From the NCBI GenBank assembly GCA_036497565.1, contig DASXJE010000091.1:1-33227 (forward strand): 33,227 nucleotides of DNA. The letters run 5' to 3'. This document shows, piece by piece, positions 7,514 through 15,351 of this stretch. The first letter of the stretch is position 1, and every line of letters begins with the position of its first letter. A model generated the notes under the pieces. That model had not been told where the DNA came from. It was given only the letters and a program-made list of their open reading frames with translations, and ran no database searches. The position numbers and the translations under genes are program-made. The DNA comes from Mycobacteriales bacterium (lineage in GTDB: Bacteria; Actinomycetota; Actinomycetes; Mycobacteriales; QHCD01).

Positions 7514-8080
7514 TCAGCTGAGCAGGCGGAGGGCGTAGTAGGCCAGAAAATGCTCAACCCCGTAGACGCTGTCGGTGCTCTGTAGGAGCGGGGCGTGGGT
7601 GTGTCCGCGTGTCGCGCTGAGCATGGCGACGATCCGATCATCGTCGGCGGGGACGGCCAGCGCGAGGCGTTGCCAGCACCAGGCGCGGTGCAGATTGAGC
7701 CCGTGCAGATGGGCGATCAACCCGTCGGACGGATCGGTCACGGTCGCCGGTGTGAAAAGGGCGGCCTCGGCCGCCAGCGCCGGGGCGGTCAAATGCTCGT
7801 TGAGCGTGCGACGGATCTCGGCGCCCGGTACGAGGTCGGGATGGCATCGCAGGAGGCGCACCAGCACCCAGAACATCTCCACACAGGAATGCCAGTCCAG
7901 ACTGCCGTAGAAGGACGGGTGCAGCCGCCGCGGTGTAGGGATGTGCTCGCCCTCGATTTGCCAGTGAAACTCGCAACGCGGGTACTCGCGTACGACGTTC
8001 GCCAACGCGACCCCGGCCAGGTCACCGGCGCCGGCCGTCAGCAGCTGACGGCGTTCGTCATCCCAGCCCGCAGCGCTCAC
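7514..8080 (-). CDS. Short DUF2891-like protein, apparently lacking the central part
   Basis: This 188-residue protein begins like DUF2891: LANVVREYPR, then RRLHPSFYGSLDWHSCVEMFWVLVRLLR (about 51-78) and LNEHLTAPALAAEAA (about 93-107). It then passes directly into LFTPATVTDPSDGLIAHLHGLNLHRAWCW (about 108-136) and ends EHFLAYYALRLLS, which resemble the C-terminal block of that family. Family members are usually over 300 residues with about 130 residues between the blocks, so this looks like an in-frame internal deletion with a junction near residue 107. The function of DUF2891 is unknown. The start is the GTG at 8080, 12 nt after the ftsH stop, with no convincing ribosome site, so it probably depends on ftsH translation. 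Family recall is from memory of conserved motifs. Confidence 0.75.
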   Translation of the reverse strand: MSAAGWDDERRQLLTAGAGDLAGVALANVVREYPRCEFHWQIEGEHIPTPRRLHPSFYGSLDWHSCVEMFWVLVRLLRCHPDLVPGAEIRRTLNEHLTAPALAAEAALFTPATVTDPSDGLIAHLHGLNLHRAWCWQRLALAVPADDDRIVAMLSATRGHTHAPLLQSTDSVYGVEHFLAYYALRLLS

Positions 8081-8092
8081 CGGGACAGAATC

Positions 8093-10018
8093 TCACGTGA
8101 GTCGTTCTGCTCCGGCCCGAGCGTCGGTCGCCCCATCGGCCTGCGGAGTCGTATCGGGGTCGCGCAGGGTGGCCAGCACGACGCTGCCGTCCACCGTCTC
8201 CTCGACAAGCAGGAGATCCGCGAGGCGATCGAGCGCCGCACGGTGGGTCTGAAGCAACGTGAGCGCGGTCTGCTCGGCTTCTCGAACCAGGCGCGCGACC
8301 TCCTGGTCGATGACGCGCTGCGTGCCCTCGGAGTAGGGATGGCCGAGTATCTCTTGCCCGGAGCCCGCGGAAGCTGATGGATCGGAGTAACTCACGGGGC
8401 CGAGCTGCGTGGAGAGGCCGAACTCGACGACCATTCGGGTAGCGAGTTGGGTAGCTCCGAGAAGGTCGTTGGCAGCGCCGGTCGAGCCCTGCCCGAGCAC
8501 GATCAGCTCGGCCGCGCGACCACCCAACTTCACTGCTAGCGCGTCTGTCAGGTAGTTCTCGGTATACAGGTGGCGCTCGGCCTCGGGTAGCTGCTCGGTG
8601 ACGCCGAGAGCCATGCCTGCCGGGAGAATGGTCACTTTGGCCACGGGGTCGGCATTCGGTGACAGCGCCGCGACCATCGCATGACCGGCTTCGTGCACCG
8701 CCACGGATCTCCGTTCCTCGGGCAGCAAGGCGTTGGATGCGTCGCGTCGGCCGAGCAGCGCCCGGTCGCGGGCCGCATCCAGGTCGGCCGCGCTTATCAC
8801 GGCACGGTTGGCCCGGACGGCGTTGATGGCCGCTTCGTTGAGCAGGTTGGCCAGATCGGCGCCGGAAAATCCGGGCGTCGCCCGGGCAACGCGGTCGAGA
8901 TCGACGTCGGGCGCGAGCTGCTTGTCGCGGGCATGGACCGCCAGGATCGCGGCTCGCTCCCGCTGGGTCGGAAGGGGCACCACGACCTGCCGGTCGAAGC
9001 GACCCGGCCGGAGCAGAGCAGAGTCGAGCGTCTCGGGCCGGTTGGTGGCGGCGAGCACGACGACATCGGCCTCGTCGTCGAATCCGTCCATCTCGCCCAG
9101 CAGCTGGTTGAGCGTCTGCTCGCGCTCGTCGTTGCCACCGAAACTGCCGCGACCGCCGCGCCGGCCACCGATCGAATCGATCTCGTCGATGAAGATGATC
9201 GACGGCGCGCGCTTGCGTGCCTCGGCGAACAGGTCCCGCACTCGAGATGCCCCGACGCCGACAAAGAGTTCGACGAAGCCTGACCCGGTGATCGAGAGGA
9301 AGGGGACATCGGCCTCGCCCGCGACCGCGCGGGCCAGCAACGTCTTACCGGTTCCCGGCGGACCCACCATGAGCACCCCGCGCGGGCCGACCGCGCCGAC
9401 CTTTGTGTATCTGTCCGGAGCACGGAGGAAGTCGACGACTTCGGTGATCTCCTCCTTCGCGCCCTCGTATCCGGCGACATCGGCGAAGCGGGTCTTCGGG
9501 CGCTCTACGTCGGAGATCTTCGCGCGTGAGCGACCGACGCCGCCGATCCCCCCGGCAAACGAACGACGAGCGGCGCGACCGGACCAGACGAACAGTCCGA
9601 GGATGAGCAGCAGCGGCAGGAAACTGAGCAGGATGCCGAGCACGGAAGAGTCGCTCTTCTGTGTGCCGGTGATCTTCACGTGGTGGGTGAGCAACGCACT
9701 CTGCAGATCGTTCGTCCCGGTCGTCAGACTCGTCGGAATCTGGCTGGTGAACTGCTTACCGCCGCTCAGCGTTCCGGTGACGGCGCCGTGATTGTCGATG
9801 GTGACCGAGGTGACATGGTTGGCGTTCACACGGTCGAGAAGATTGCTGTAGGTGAGCTCTTGCGGTGTGGTGCCGCGGGACATGGCCGGTATCAACAGCA
9901 GCAACGCCGTGATGAACAACCCGATCGGCAGCAGCCAACGGCGCCACCCCGGCGGTGGGGGCGGAGCGGGCTTCGGTGGGGTGTCGCGTGGTGCGCCCGG
10001 TGTTGCAGAGCGGCTCAT
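8093..10018 (-). CDS. ftsH: ATP-dependent zinc metalloprotease FtsH
   Basis: This 641-residue membrane AAA+ protease degrades membrane and short-lived cytoplasmic proteins as a hexamer. After a proline-rich start, TM1 is at about 28-45 and TM2 at about 126-144, with a small extracytoplasmic domain between. The AAA domain has Walker A GPPGTGKT (219-226), Walker B IIFIDEID (274-281) and the second region of homology [20 protein letters not shown] (324-343). The protease site is HEAGH (442-446) with the third zinc ligand D518 in [12 protein letters not shown]. All catalytic residues are present. GAGGGG lies upstream of the ATG. The short C-terminal tail and the lack of the usual hpt/folE/folP neighbours suggest it may be an additional FtsH copy, but the rest of the genome is not visible. 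Confidence 0.95.
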   Translation of the reverse strand: MSRSATPGAPRDTPPKPAPPPPPGWRRWLLPIGLFITALLLLIPAMSRGTTPQELTYSNLLDRVNANHVTSVTIDNHGAVTGTLSGGKQFTSQIPTSLTTGTNDLQSALLTHHVKITGTQKSDSSVLGILLSFLPLLLILGLFVWSGRAARRSFAGGIGGVGRSRAKISDVERPKTRFADVAGYEGAKEEITEVVDFLRAPDRYTKVGAVGPRGVLMVGPPGTGKTLLARAVAGEADVPFLSITGSGFVELFVGVGASRVRDLFAEARKRAPSIIFIDEIDSIGGRRGGRGSFGGNDEREQTLNQLLGEMDGFDDEADVVVLAATNRPETLDSALLRPGRFDRQVVVPLPTQRERAAILAVHARDKQLAPDVDLDRVARATPGFSGADLANLLNEAAINAVRANRAVISAADLDAARDRALLGRRDASNALLPEERRSVAVHEAGHAMVAALSPNADPVAKVTILPAGMALGVTEQLPEAERHLYTENYLTDALAVKLGGRAAELIVLGQGSTGAANDLLGATQLATRMVVEFGLSTQLGPVSYSDPSASAGSGQEILGHPYSEGTQRVIDQEVARLVREAEQTALTLLQTHRAALDRLADLLLVEETVDGSVVLATLRDPDTTPQADGATDARAGAERLT

Positions 10019-10400
10019 GATGACGCACCCCTCGCCCCGACGTGACTCTCAGCGGCGCGGCTCGGAGGCGCCCCCTGGGAACGGAGCGTATACCGGAGCA
10101 TGGTTGCATTCCCCCTTCTTGCCGGAGAGGGCCCACGTGTACAGCGGACGCTCGGTCACGCCTCCACGGCGGCGAGTGATCAGGGCTGGCGGTCGCCGTT
10201 GCACCTCCGTTGCCGTTGACACGGCCGCCCAGCCTCGGCACGATCGATGCACGGCGTTGCCGACGCCCAGCCTCCTGAGGACCTGCCCCAGCCGAGCCCT
10301 CGAGAAGGCGAAGGGAATCCTGCTCTCAAGGCTGCTGCCATCCAGGCCTGCTTCGAGTGCCGCTTCGCTGGGGGAATGGGGCACGTCGAGGAGGCTTGTC
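10019..10400. other. Divergent intergenic region between ftsH and the APH-like gene
   Basis: These 382 bases hold no convincing gene. An open frame on the minus strand across 10049-10423 has no ribosome site, is arginine-rich and overlaps the start of the APH-like gene, so it was not called. On the plus strand TTGACA at 10216-10221 is a possible -35 for the APH-like gene, but only a poor -10 (CACGAT) follows after 17 nt. On the minus strand TATACG at 10092-10087 could be a -10 for ftsH without an obvious -35. Confidence 0.4.
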
Positions 10401-11519
10401 ATGACCAAAGAGGGCAGTTTCAAGCGCGCAGTGCGTCAGCGGGCACAAGCGACCGGATTGCGGTACACCGAGGCCCGCGCCGCGCTGGAGAAGGGCCGCA
10501 CGTCGCCGTTTGCTCGGACTCGCCCCGTCGAGTTCGCGGAACTGAGAGCGCACCTCGAGACGCGATACGGCATTAGCATCACCTCGATCGCGCCCATCGA
10601 CGACGACCCGGAGACGCGGCCACGCGGGTCCTGGGTCGGCCACTACCCCTGGACGCTGGTCGTCAAGCGAGAGGACGGCTCGCCCTGGATCGCTCGAGTC
10701 TTCTCGTCGGCAGCGGACACGGTCGGCCGCGTCGAGGGCGATGCGGAGATCCTGCGGTTCCTGGCCTTACAGGGCTTCCCCGCCGAACGGCCCGCGCACG
10801 ACAGTCCCGTGTCGGTGCTCGAGGGCAGCGGCGTGATCGTGACCGAGTACGTCGAGGGCGGACGCCCGACCCAGTCGCCGGCGGTGCTCCACGAGCTGGC
10901 GAGCCTGCTCGGCCGCCTGCACAAACTGCCGGCGGCCGGTGGTGCGGTCGCGCGGGACGGAGGGTCGGAGGAGCACGACGGCGCCTACTTCGCGGGACGA
11001 CCGAAGCAGGATCTCGCGGCGGCGATGAGCTTTCTGGTGAGCGTCGAGGACGCCGTCGCTCCCGAGGGTCGCGAGATGTTCGAGTGGCTCCGCGACAAGG
11101 TCGAGCACGCCGACGACGCGGAAGGCCTGCCCGAGGCGTTCACCCACGGGAACTACCACGCATGGGCGGCCGTCGGCAGTCCGGGCAACCTCGCCATCGT
11201 CGGCTGGGCAGGGTCCGGGCGCGGACCCCGCCTGCCCGCCCTCGCCTGGCTGCTGACGACCGCCGGGGAGGGCGATGGGGAGGGTATCGACGCTGCCGCG
11301 CGCGGGTATCGCGAGCACGTTCAGCTCACCGGTGAGGAGTTCGAGCGGCTGCCCGGCGTACTGGCCATGCGACCGCTGTGGCTGGCGTGCCTCGACTACC
11401 GGCAGTCGGCGCGCAACGGGCTCACCCCGACGATGGACGAGGGGTGGATCGGCTGGCTCGCGCGCCCCGAGCACGCCGAACGACTAGCTGCCCGGGCGAT
11501 CGCGTCGTTGCAAGGCTGA
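10401..11519 (+). CDS. Aminoglycoside-phosphotransferase-fold protein with degenerate catalytic residues
   Basis: A 372-residue protein of the APH/choline kinase-like family. Residues 1-30 (SFKRAVRQRAQATGLRYTEA) form a small helical N-terminal tag. The kinase N-lobe includes PWTLVVKREDGSPWIARVF and EGDAEILRFLALQGFPAERP. The hinge is GVIVTEYVEGG, followed by LHELASLLGRLHKLP. The catalytic loop reads HGNYHAWAAV (249-258) where HGD-x4-N is expected. The metal-binding segment reads IVGWAGSGRGPR (266-277) where V-[IV]-D-W is expected. The catalytic aspartate, the loop asparagine and the metal aspartate are therefore all replaced, so phosphotransfer is unlikely. The ATG at 10401 has GAGGAGG 6 nt upstream; an upstream in-frame extension lacks such a site. 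It lies divergent to ftsH. A binding or regulatory role is inferred. Confidence 0.82.
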   Translation: MTKEGSFKRAVRQRAQATGLRYTEARAALEKGRTSPFARTRPVEFAELRAHLETRYGISITSIAPIDDDPETRPRGSWVGHYPWTLVVKREDGSPWIARVFSSAADTVGRVEGDAEILRFLALQGFPAERPAHDSPVSVLEGSGVIVTEYVEGGRPTQSPAVLHELASLLGRLHKLPAAGGAVARDGGSEEHDGAYFAGRPKQDLAAAMSFLVSVEDAVAPEGREMFEWLRDKVEHADDAEGLPEAFTHGNYHAWAAVGSPGNLAIVGWAGSGRGPRLPALAWLLTTAGEGDGEGIDAAARGYREHVQLTGEEFERLPGVLAMRPLWLACLDYRQSARNGLTPTMDEGWIGWLARPEHAERLAARAIASLQG

Positions 11520-11601
11520 GTCGCGCGCTGCTCGCGCTCTGCGTCGCAGCCATCTACTACGCACGTGGACGCAAGCGGTAAACAGGCTGGTGTCATACGG
11601 A

Positions 11602-11874
11602 CTAGCCGACGCCCTCATCAGAGGTGAACAACCGTGCCAGCATGCGGTCTTGACTGTCCACAGCACTGAGATGGGTCGCCGCGACATGTGAGAGCCAGAC
11701 GGCCGCGCGCTTATAGGCGTAAAGCAACTCGCCGTCCTGCGGGTGCCCTGCCTCGTCCCAAGCGTCCGCCGCCACATGAAAGTCGGCCTCCGCCTGATCG
11801 AGATGCTCACGAGCCCGACGCACTTGCCAGCGCTGCGCCTCGACTCTGCTTAGGTAAGCCTCTGATGCGCTCAT
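11602..11874 (-). CDS. Small helical hypothetical protein (90 aa)
   Basis: The sequence is almost wholly predicted alpha-helix (EAYLSRVEAQRWQVRRAREH, DQAEADFHVAADAWDEAG, ELLYAYKRAAVWLSHVAATH). It has no cysteine, signal peptide or membrane segment, so it is probably a cytoplasmic helical bundle. No family was recognised. GGAGG lies 6 nt before the ATG at 11874, which is good support for a real gene. It is convergent with the APH-like gene (82-nt gap). The 190 bases upstream, to the tRNA gene at 12065, show no other gene. Confidence 0.7.
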   Translation of the reverse strand: MSASEAYLSRVEAQRWQVRRAREHLDQAEADFHVAADAWDEAGHPQDGELLYAYKRAAVWLSHVAATHLSAVDSQDRMLARLFTSDEGVG

Positions 11875-12064
11875 GTGTGGCCTCCGTTCAATCGCGCCGT
11901 CTGGATGCGGGTCCGAAGCGAAACTCCCAGGTTGCTAGGCAGCGATCGCCGCGGCGGCTCGACCGGGTCCAAGTGCGGACTCGGCGCGGACTGGGCCGCG
12001 CGGGAAGTCCGCGGGTTGCACTCTGTAGGCGTGTGACCATGCCGCTGACCTGCGAAACAACGAG

Positions 12065-12138
12065 TGGGGCGGGTGGGGCTCGAACCCACGACCGACGGAT
12101 TATGAGTCCGCTGCTCTGACCGGCTGAGCTACCGCCCC
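12065..12138 (-). tRNA. tRNA with CAT anticodon (tRNA-Ile2 more likely than elongator tRNA-Met)
   Basis: The 74-nt gene folds as a cloverleaf: 7-bp acceptor GGGGCGG/CCGCCCC, D-arm AGCTC-AGCCGGTCA-GAGC, anticodon stem GCGGA/TCCGT closing a loop with CAT, and T-arm GTGGG-TTCGAGC-CCCAC. The discriminator is A and CCA is not encoded. CAT fits initiator Met, elongator Met or Ile2 (C34 modified to lysidine). There is a normal A-T/G-C acceptor start rather than the initiator mismatch. The GAGCAG...ACTCATAATC...GGTCG pattern resembles Ile2, so that is preferred with moderate confidence. Confidence 0.93.
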
Positions 12139-12168
12139 TTGGTCTGTCCGGGTGGCCGGCTCGGGATG

Positions 12169-12241
12169 CTCCCCCGGTTGGACTCGAACCAACAACCCTG
12201 CGATTAACAGTCGCATGCTCTGCCAATTGAGCTACGGGGGA
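12169..12241 (-). tRNA. tRNA-Asn (GTT)
   Basis: The 73-nt gene folds as a cloverleaf. It has acceptor TCCCCCG/CGGGGGA, D-arm AGCTC-AATTGGCA-GAGC, anticodon stem TGCGA/TCGCA around a loop with GTT, T-arm TTGGT-TCGAGTC-CAACC in the usual register, and discriminator G as expected for Asn. CCA is not encoded. It lies 30 nt upstream of the CAT tRNA gene on the same strand, so the two are probably transcribed together. Confidence 0.96.
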
Positions 12242-12381
12242 AAGACGCACGGCCGCAACCGCAACGGCTCCGTAGACTACCTCACGGCCTGCCCCGACCC
12301 TACGACGGCCGAGCCGATCTTCACTACGCTGGCCCCGCCGGCACTACGATCGGTGGACCGAAGACGACCAAGGGGCCGACC

Positions 12382-12642
12382 ATGCGGAAAGTGATGTTCT
12401 TCGTCGGTTTTGCCGCCGGGTACGTGTTGGGCGCCCGGGCGGGCCGCCAGCGTTACGAGGCGATCACCCGGGCGGCGGCACGGGTCAAGGGCAGCCAGAC
12501 CGCGCAGAGCGCCGCCGGGGTGCTGCGCGCCCAGGCCGGCTCGGTCGCCGAGGAGGCCCGCCGCCGCATCCCCGTACCCGGCCGTTCGGGCCAGGGACCG
12601 AGCCATCCGGGCGGCAACGGCCAGACCCCGACCGCGGGCTGA
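12382..12642 (+). CDS. YtxH-like small membrane-associated protein
   Basis: An 86-residue protein with an N-terminal hydrophobic segment carrying glycines (MFFVGFAAGYVLGARAGRQRYE). A basic amphipathic helix follows (ITRAAARVKGSQTAQSAAGVLRAQAGSVAEEARRR), then a low-complexity proline/glycine tail. The start FxxGxxxGYVLGARAGRxRYE is the hallmark of a widespread actinobacterial YtxH-like family, whose role is not established. AAGGGG lies 6 nt before the ATG, and TACGAT at 12345-12350 could be its -10 box. The neighbours (tRNA genes, a convergent GntR gene 21 nt away) give no functional hint. Confidence 0.82.
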   Translation: MRKVMFFVGFAAGYVLGARAGRQRYEAITRAAARVKGSQTAQSAAGVLRAQAGSVAEEARRRIPVPGRSGQGPSHPGGNGQTPTAG

Positions 12643-12663
12643 CACCACGGACCGGGGCGTCCC

Positions 12664-13425
12664 TCAGGGCCGCTCCGGCACCCAGGACCAGCAGGTGCGG
12701 ATGTGCTCCCGCATCGCCCGCGCCGTCCCGGCCGGATCGCGTCGGGCGATCTGCCGGTGGATCTCGTGGTGGCCGGCATGCGCGACGTCGAGGTTGACGC
12801 TCCTGGGCATGGCGTGGGTCCACGGGTGGTCGCCGAACTGCATGTGCCGGACGATCGACGTGATGATCGCGCGACCGACGACGTTGCCGGACGCCTCCAT
12901 GATCAGACAGTGGAAGCCCTGCTCGATCCTGCGGTAGTCGGCGGGGTGTTCGTAGGCCTCGTCCATCAGCACGATGATCGATCTCAACTCGCGCAACTGG
13001 TCGTCGGTGATCCGCTGCGCGGCGAGCGCGGCCATCGCCGACTCCAATGCCGCCCGTACGTCGACCAGGTCGCCGAGCACGGAGAAGCCGGTGTCGTGCC
13101 CGAGCAGCGCGCCGAGCACCTGGTCGTCGAGAACGTCCCACGACTCGACGCCCAGCACGGATGTCCCCTTGCCCTGCTGGATCCGCGCGAGGCCTCTCTC
13201 CTCGATCCCCTTGAGCGCCTCCCGCACCACCGTGCGGCTCACGCCGAATTCGGCGGCCAGTTCGGGCTCCGGCGGCAGGACCGAACCCGCCGGGAATTCC
13301 CCGCCCGCGATCCGGTCGATCAGCACGGAGACCACCGCCGAGCCGAGCCGGGCCGGCCGCTCGATGTGGTAGCGCGGCGGCGGCACGGCGGCGGAATCCT
13401 GCTCCGCTGCGGTCGTTTTCGCCAT
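12664..13425 (-). CDS. GntR-family transcriptional regulator, FadR/FCD subfamily
   Basis: A 253-residue DNA-binding repressor-type protein. The winged helix-turn-helix spans about residues 25-92, with the GntR signature LPPEPELAAEFGVSRTVVREALKGIEERGLARIQQGKGTSV. The all-helical FCD ligand domain follows (LGDLVDVRAALESAMAALAAQR, FHCLIMEASGN, AHAGHHEIHRQIARRDPAGTARAMREHI), with histidines in the usual metal-site places. FCD regulators often sense sugar acids or other small carboxylates. The ATG at 13425 has a G-rich site upstream; an in-frame ATG at 13458 is also possible. A candidate operator lies at 13472-13487 in its own leader, pointing to autoregulation. It is placed at the end of the pentose region, so a sugar-derived ligand is a reasonable guess only. 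Confidence 0.9.
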   Translation of the reverse strand: MAKTTAAEQDSAAVPPPRYHIERPARLGSAVVSVLIDRIAGGEFPAGSVLPPEPELAAEFGVSRTVVREALKGIEERGLARIQQGKGTSVLGVESWDVLDDQVLGALLGHDTGFSVLGDLVDVRAALESAMAALAAQRITDDQLRELRSIIVLMDEAYEHPADYRRIEQGFHCLIMEASGNVVGRAIITSIVRHMQFGDHPWTHAMPRSVNLDVAHAGHHEIHRQIARRDPAGTARAMREHIRTCWSWVPERP

Positions 13426-13471
13426 CGCGGCCCCCCATGGGTGGGTTCGGGTCGGCACACTGTACCGGAGG

Positions 13472-13487
13472 TCATACGTCTGATGTA
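13472..13487. promoter_or_regulatory. Candidate GntR operator
   Basis: The site TCATACGTCTGATGTA lies about 50 nt before the GntR start. Its core (CATACGTCTGATG) is an imperfect palindrome of CAT...ATG half-sites around a central base, a layout common for FadR/FCD regulators. A heptamer ATCAGAC from its minus strand also occurs at 14378-14384, between the divergent araC-type and PhyH genes. Functional use is inferred from position only. Confidence 0.35.
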
Positions 13488-13509
13488 GAGCTGAATTCCG
13501 TCGATCTGA

Positions 13510-14376
13510 TCAGCGCGGCCACACCTGATCGGCCAGCCGCAACAACCGCCCGTCGGCGAGTACGGCGTCGGCGTCGGCGCCCGATCCGAGCCTGCGGTAA
13601 TGGCTTGGCGGGATCCGGTACGCGGCCGAGAACCGCCGGCTGAAGTGGTACTGGTCGGCGAAGCCGCAGGCGTCGGCGATCACGGTGATCGGATAGTTGC
13701 TGCGCAGCAGCATCGACGCCGCGCGGGCCAGTCGCAGCCGTTCGAACGCGGTCACCGGACCCACGCCGTACTGCCGCCGGAAGCTCCGGGCGAGGTAGCC
13801 GGTGGAGACGGATGCGGCAGCCGCCAACTCGCCCAGCGAGACCTGCCGCAGCCGCCCGTCGCCCCACACCGTCCGGACGTGGTCGACGACGGCGCCGAGC
13901 GCCGCCGACAGCGGCGGATCCGGCTCCGGCAGCGGACCGTCGACGTAGGTCGCGAGCAGCAGGCCCAGGACGTCGTCCACCCGACGCTGCCAGCCGCCCG
14001 GCGCCCGGCTGCCGAGCCAGAGCAGGTAGGCGAGCAGCCCGGGCAGCGGCCCGTCGGGGTCGGCGCGGCGGGACACCGGCCAGCCGGTCGGGTCTGCGTC
14101 GGCGTCGACCCGGAAATGGACGTAGGCGTGCCGGCAGGGGCCGGCCGGATCCCACGCGTAGCGGTCCCGTGTACCCGGACCCACCAGCAGCAGGACGCCC
14201 GGCCGCAGCGACACCGAACGGCCGTCGTCGGCGTTCCAGGTCGCCGCGCCGCGCAGCATCCAGACGAACTCGAAGTCGTCGAGGCGCCGCGGCCCGAACG
14301 TCGCGCCCGCCGGATACTCCGCGACGGCCGGCCGACGGGCGGCGACCTGGGGGTACGCGGCCGGTCCGGAGGTCAT
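13510..14376 (-). CDS. AraC-family transcriptional regulator
   Basis: A 288-residue regulator. The N-terminal cupin-like sensing domain (about residues 20-145) includes FEFVWMLRGAATWNADDG, SLRPGVLLLVGPGTRDRYAWDP and RHAYVHFRV, typical of sugar-responsive members. The C-terminal DNA-binding domain has two helix-turn-helix motifs: LGELAAAASVSTGYLARSFR (181-200) and PITVIADACGFADQYHFSRR (229-248), the second being the AraC signature. The ATG at 14376 was chosen because the upstream in-frame extension runs antisense through the dioxygenase gene. The regulator is divergent from the PhyH gene (93-nt gap), so it very likely controls that gene. The ligand is unknown. Confidence 0.92.
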   Translation of the reverse strand: MTSGPAAYPQVAARRPAVAEYPAGATFGPRRLDDFEFVWMLRGAATWNADDGRSVSLRPGVLLLVGPGTRDRYAWDPAGPCRHAYVHFRVDADADPTGWPVSRRADPDGPLPGLLAYLLWLGSRAPGGWQRRVDDVLGLLLATYVDGPLPEPDPPLSAALGAVVDHVRTVWGDGRLRQVSLGELAAAASVSTGYLARSFRRQYGVGPVTAFERLRLARAASMLLRSNYPITVIADACGFADQYHFSRRFSAAYRIPPSHYRRLGSGADADAVLADGRLLRLADQVWPR

Positions 14377-14469
14377 GATCAGACATCTTTGCGCACCGTC
14401 GGTCCATTGCCCAGGGGCCGCCGCCGAGGCATGGTCGACGGCAGTGACCCGCCGATCCCGAGGGATGCG

Positions 14470-15351
14470 ATGACCACGACCACGCCGACCACCGTCGGCT
14501 CCCCCGACCACACGCTCGCGCAGAACTACGCCGACAACGGTTACGTCGTTCTCGAGCAGGCACTGTCGCAGGCCGAGATCGACGAGATCCTGGCCGAGAC
14601 GGTGCGGATCTGCCGTGGGGAGCTCGGCGCGATCTCCGGCTCGGAGCCGGCCCGCCCGGGCGAGTCCGACGACGACGTCCTGCGCCGGCACCTGTGCGTG
14701 CACTTCCCGCACAAGGTCTCCCCGGTGATGCACGACGCGCTGTCGCACCCGGTGATCGTCGACGCCCTGACGCAGGTCATCGGGCCGAACGTCAAGGCGA
14801 TGCAGTCGATGCTCTTCATCAAGTCCGAGGGCAAGCCCGGCCAGGCCTGGCACCAGGACGAGTACTTCATCCCCAGCCGCGACCGCTCGATCACCGCCGC
14901 GTGGATCGCGCTGGACGACGCGACGATCGAGAACGGCTGCCTGTGGGTGCTGCCCGGCTCACACCGCCCCGGCATCATCTACCCCGACCGGGAGCACGAC
15001 GACCCGCGCTACGACTGCTCGATCATGTCCTACGACTTTCCCTACAGCGACGAGGACGCCGTACCGGTGGAGATGAAGGCCGGCTCGGCCCTGATCTTCA
15101 ACGGCTACCTGCTGCACAAGTCGATGCCCAACAGCGGCCGGCACGGCTACCGGCGGGCGTTGGCCAACCACTACATGAGCGCTGAGTCGCTGCTGCCCTG
15201 GGCGCGTCCGCCGCAGGACATCCACATGGCCAAAGCCGACTACCGCGACGTCGTGCTCGTCGCCGGCCGCGATCCCTACGCCTACAAGGGCGTCGACGAC
15301 GTCAAGCGTCCGCACCTGCGCAAGGACCGGGACGGCGGCTGCGACCGCTGA
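14470..15351 (+). CDS. Phytanoyl-CoA dioxygenase (PhyH) family protein
   Basis: A 293-residue Fe(II)/2-oxoglutarate-dependent oxygenase. The jelly-roll core carries the facial triad as H128 and D130 in AWHQDEYF and H216 in LLHKS, with R228 in GYRRALANHY as the likely 2-oxoglutarate salt bridge. GCLWVLPGSHRPGI is the usual strand and turn of the family. The enzymes hydroxylate a wide range of substrates in the cytoplasm, so PhyH homology does not mean phytanoyl-CoA is the substrate. GAGGG lies 5 nt before the ATG at 14470. Divergence from an AraC regulator and placement in a pentose region suggest a small sugar- or plant-derived substrate; this is inference. The gene ends inside a terminator hairpin. 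Confidence 0.9.
   Translation: MTTTTPTTVGSPDHTLAQNYADNGYVVLEQALSQAEIDEILAETVRICRGELGAISGSEPARPGESDDDVLRRHLCVHFPHKVSPVMHDALSHPVIVDALTQVIGPNVKAMQSMLFIKSEGKPGQAWHQDEYFIPSRDRSITAAWIALDDATIENGCLWVLPGSHRPGIIYPDREHDDPRYDCSIMSYDFPYSDEDAVPVEMKAGSALIFNGYLLHKSMPNSGRHGYRRALANHYMSAESLLPWARPPQDIHMAKADYRDVVLVAGRDPYAYKGVDDVKRPHLRKDRDGGCDR

Noticed and set aside
10216-10244. TTGACA as a firm promoter for the APH-like gene
   Set aside because: The -35 is perfect, but the element 17 nt later (CACGAT) is a poor -10, so it is only mentioned as a possibility.
10049-10423. Minus-strand open frame of 124 codons in the ftsH/APH intergenic region
   Set aside because: It has no ribosome site, shadow-like composition and overlap with the start of the APH-like gene.
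11518-11539. Hairpin between the APH-like gene and the small helical gene
   Set aside because: The stem is short and interrupted by a bulge, and such GC-rich matches are expected by chance here.
12065-12241. tRNA-linked integration site for a mobile element
   Set aside because: The tRNA genes are intact and no integrase, repeated tRNA 3' end or shift in composition is visible nearby.
11871-12250. Minus-strand open frames covering the tRNA genes
   Set aside because: They cross both tRNA genes and have no protein-like features beyond the tRNA sequence itself.
13600-14469. In-frame upstream extension of the PhyH gene on the plus strand
   Set aside because: It runs antisense through the AraC gene, and the first recognisable family sequence and a ribosome site are at 14470.
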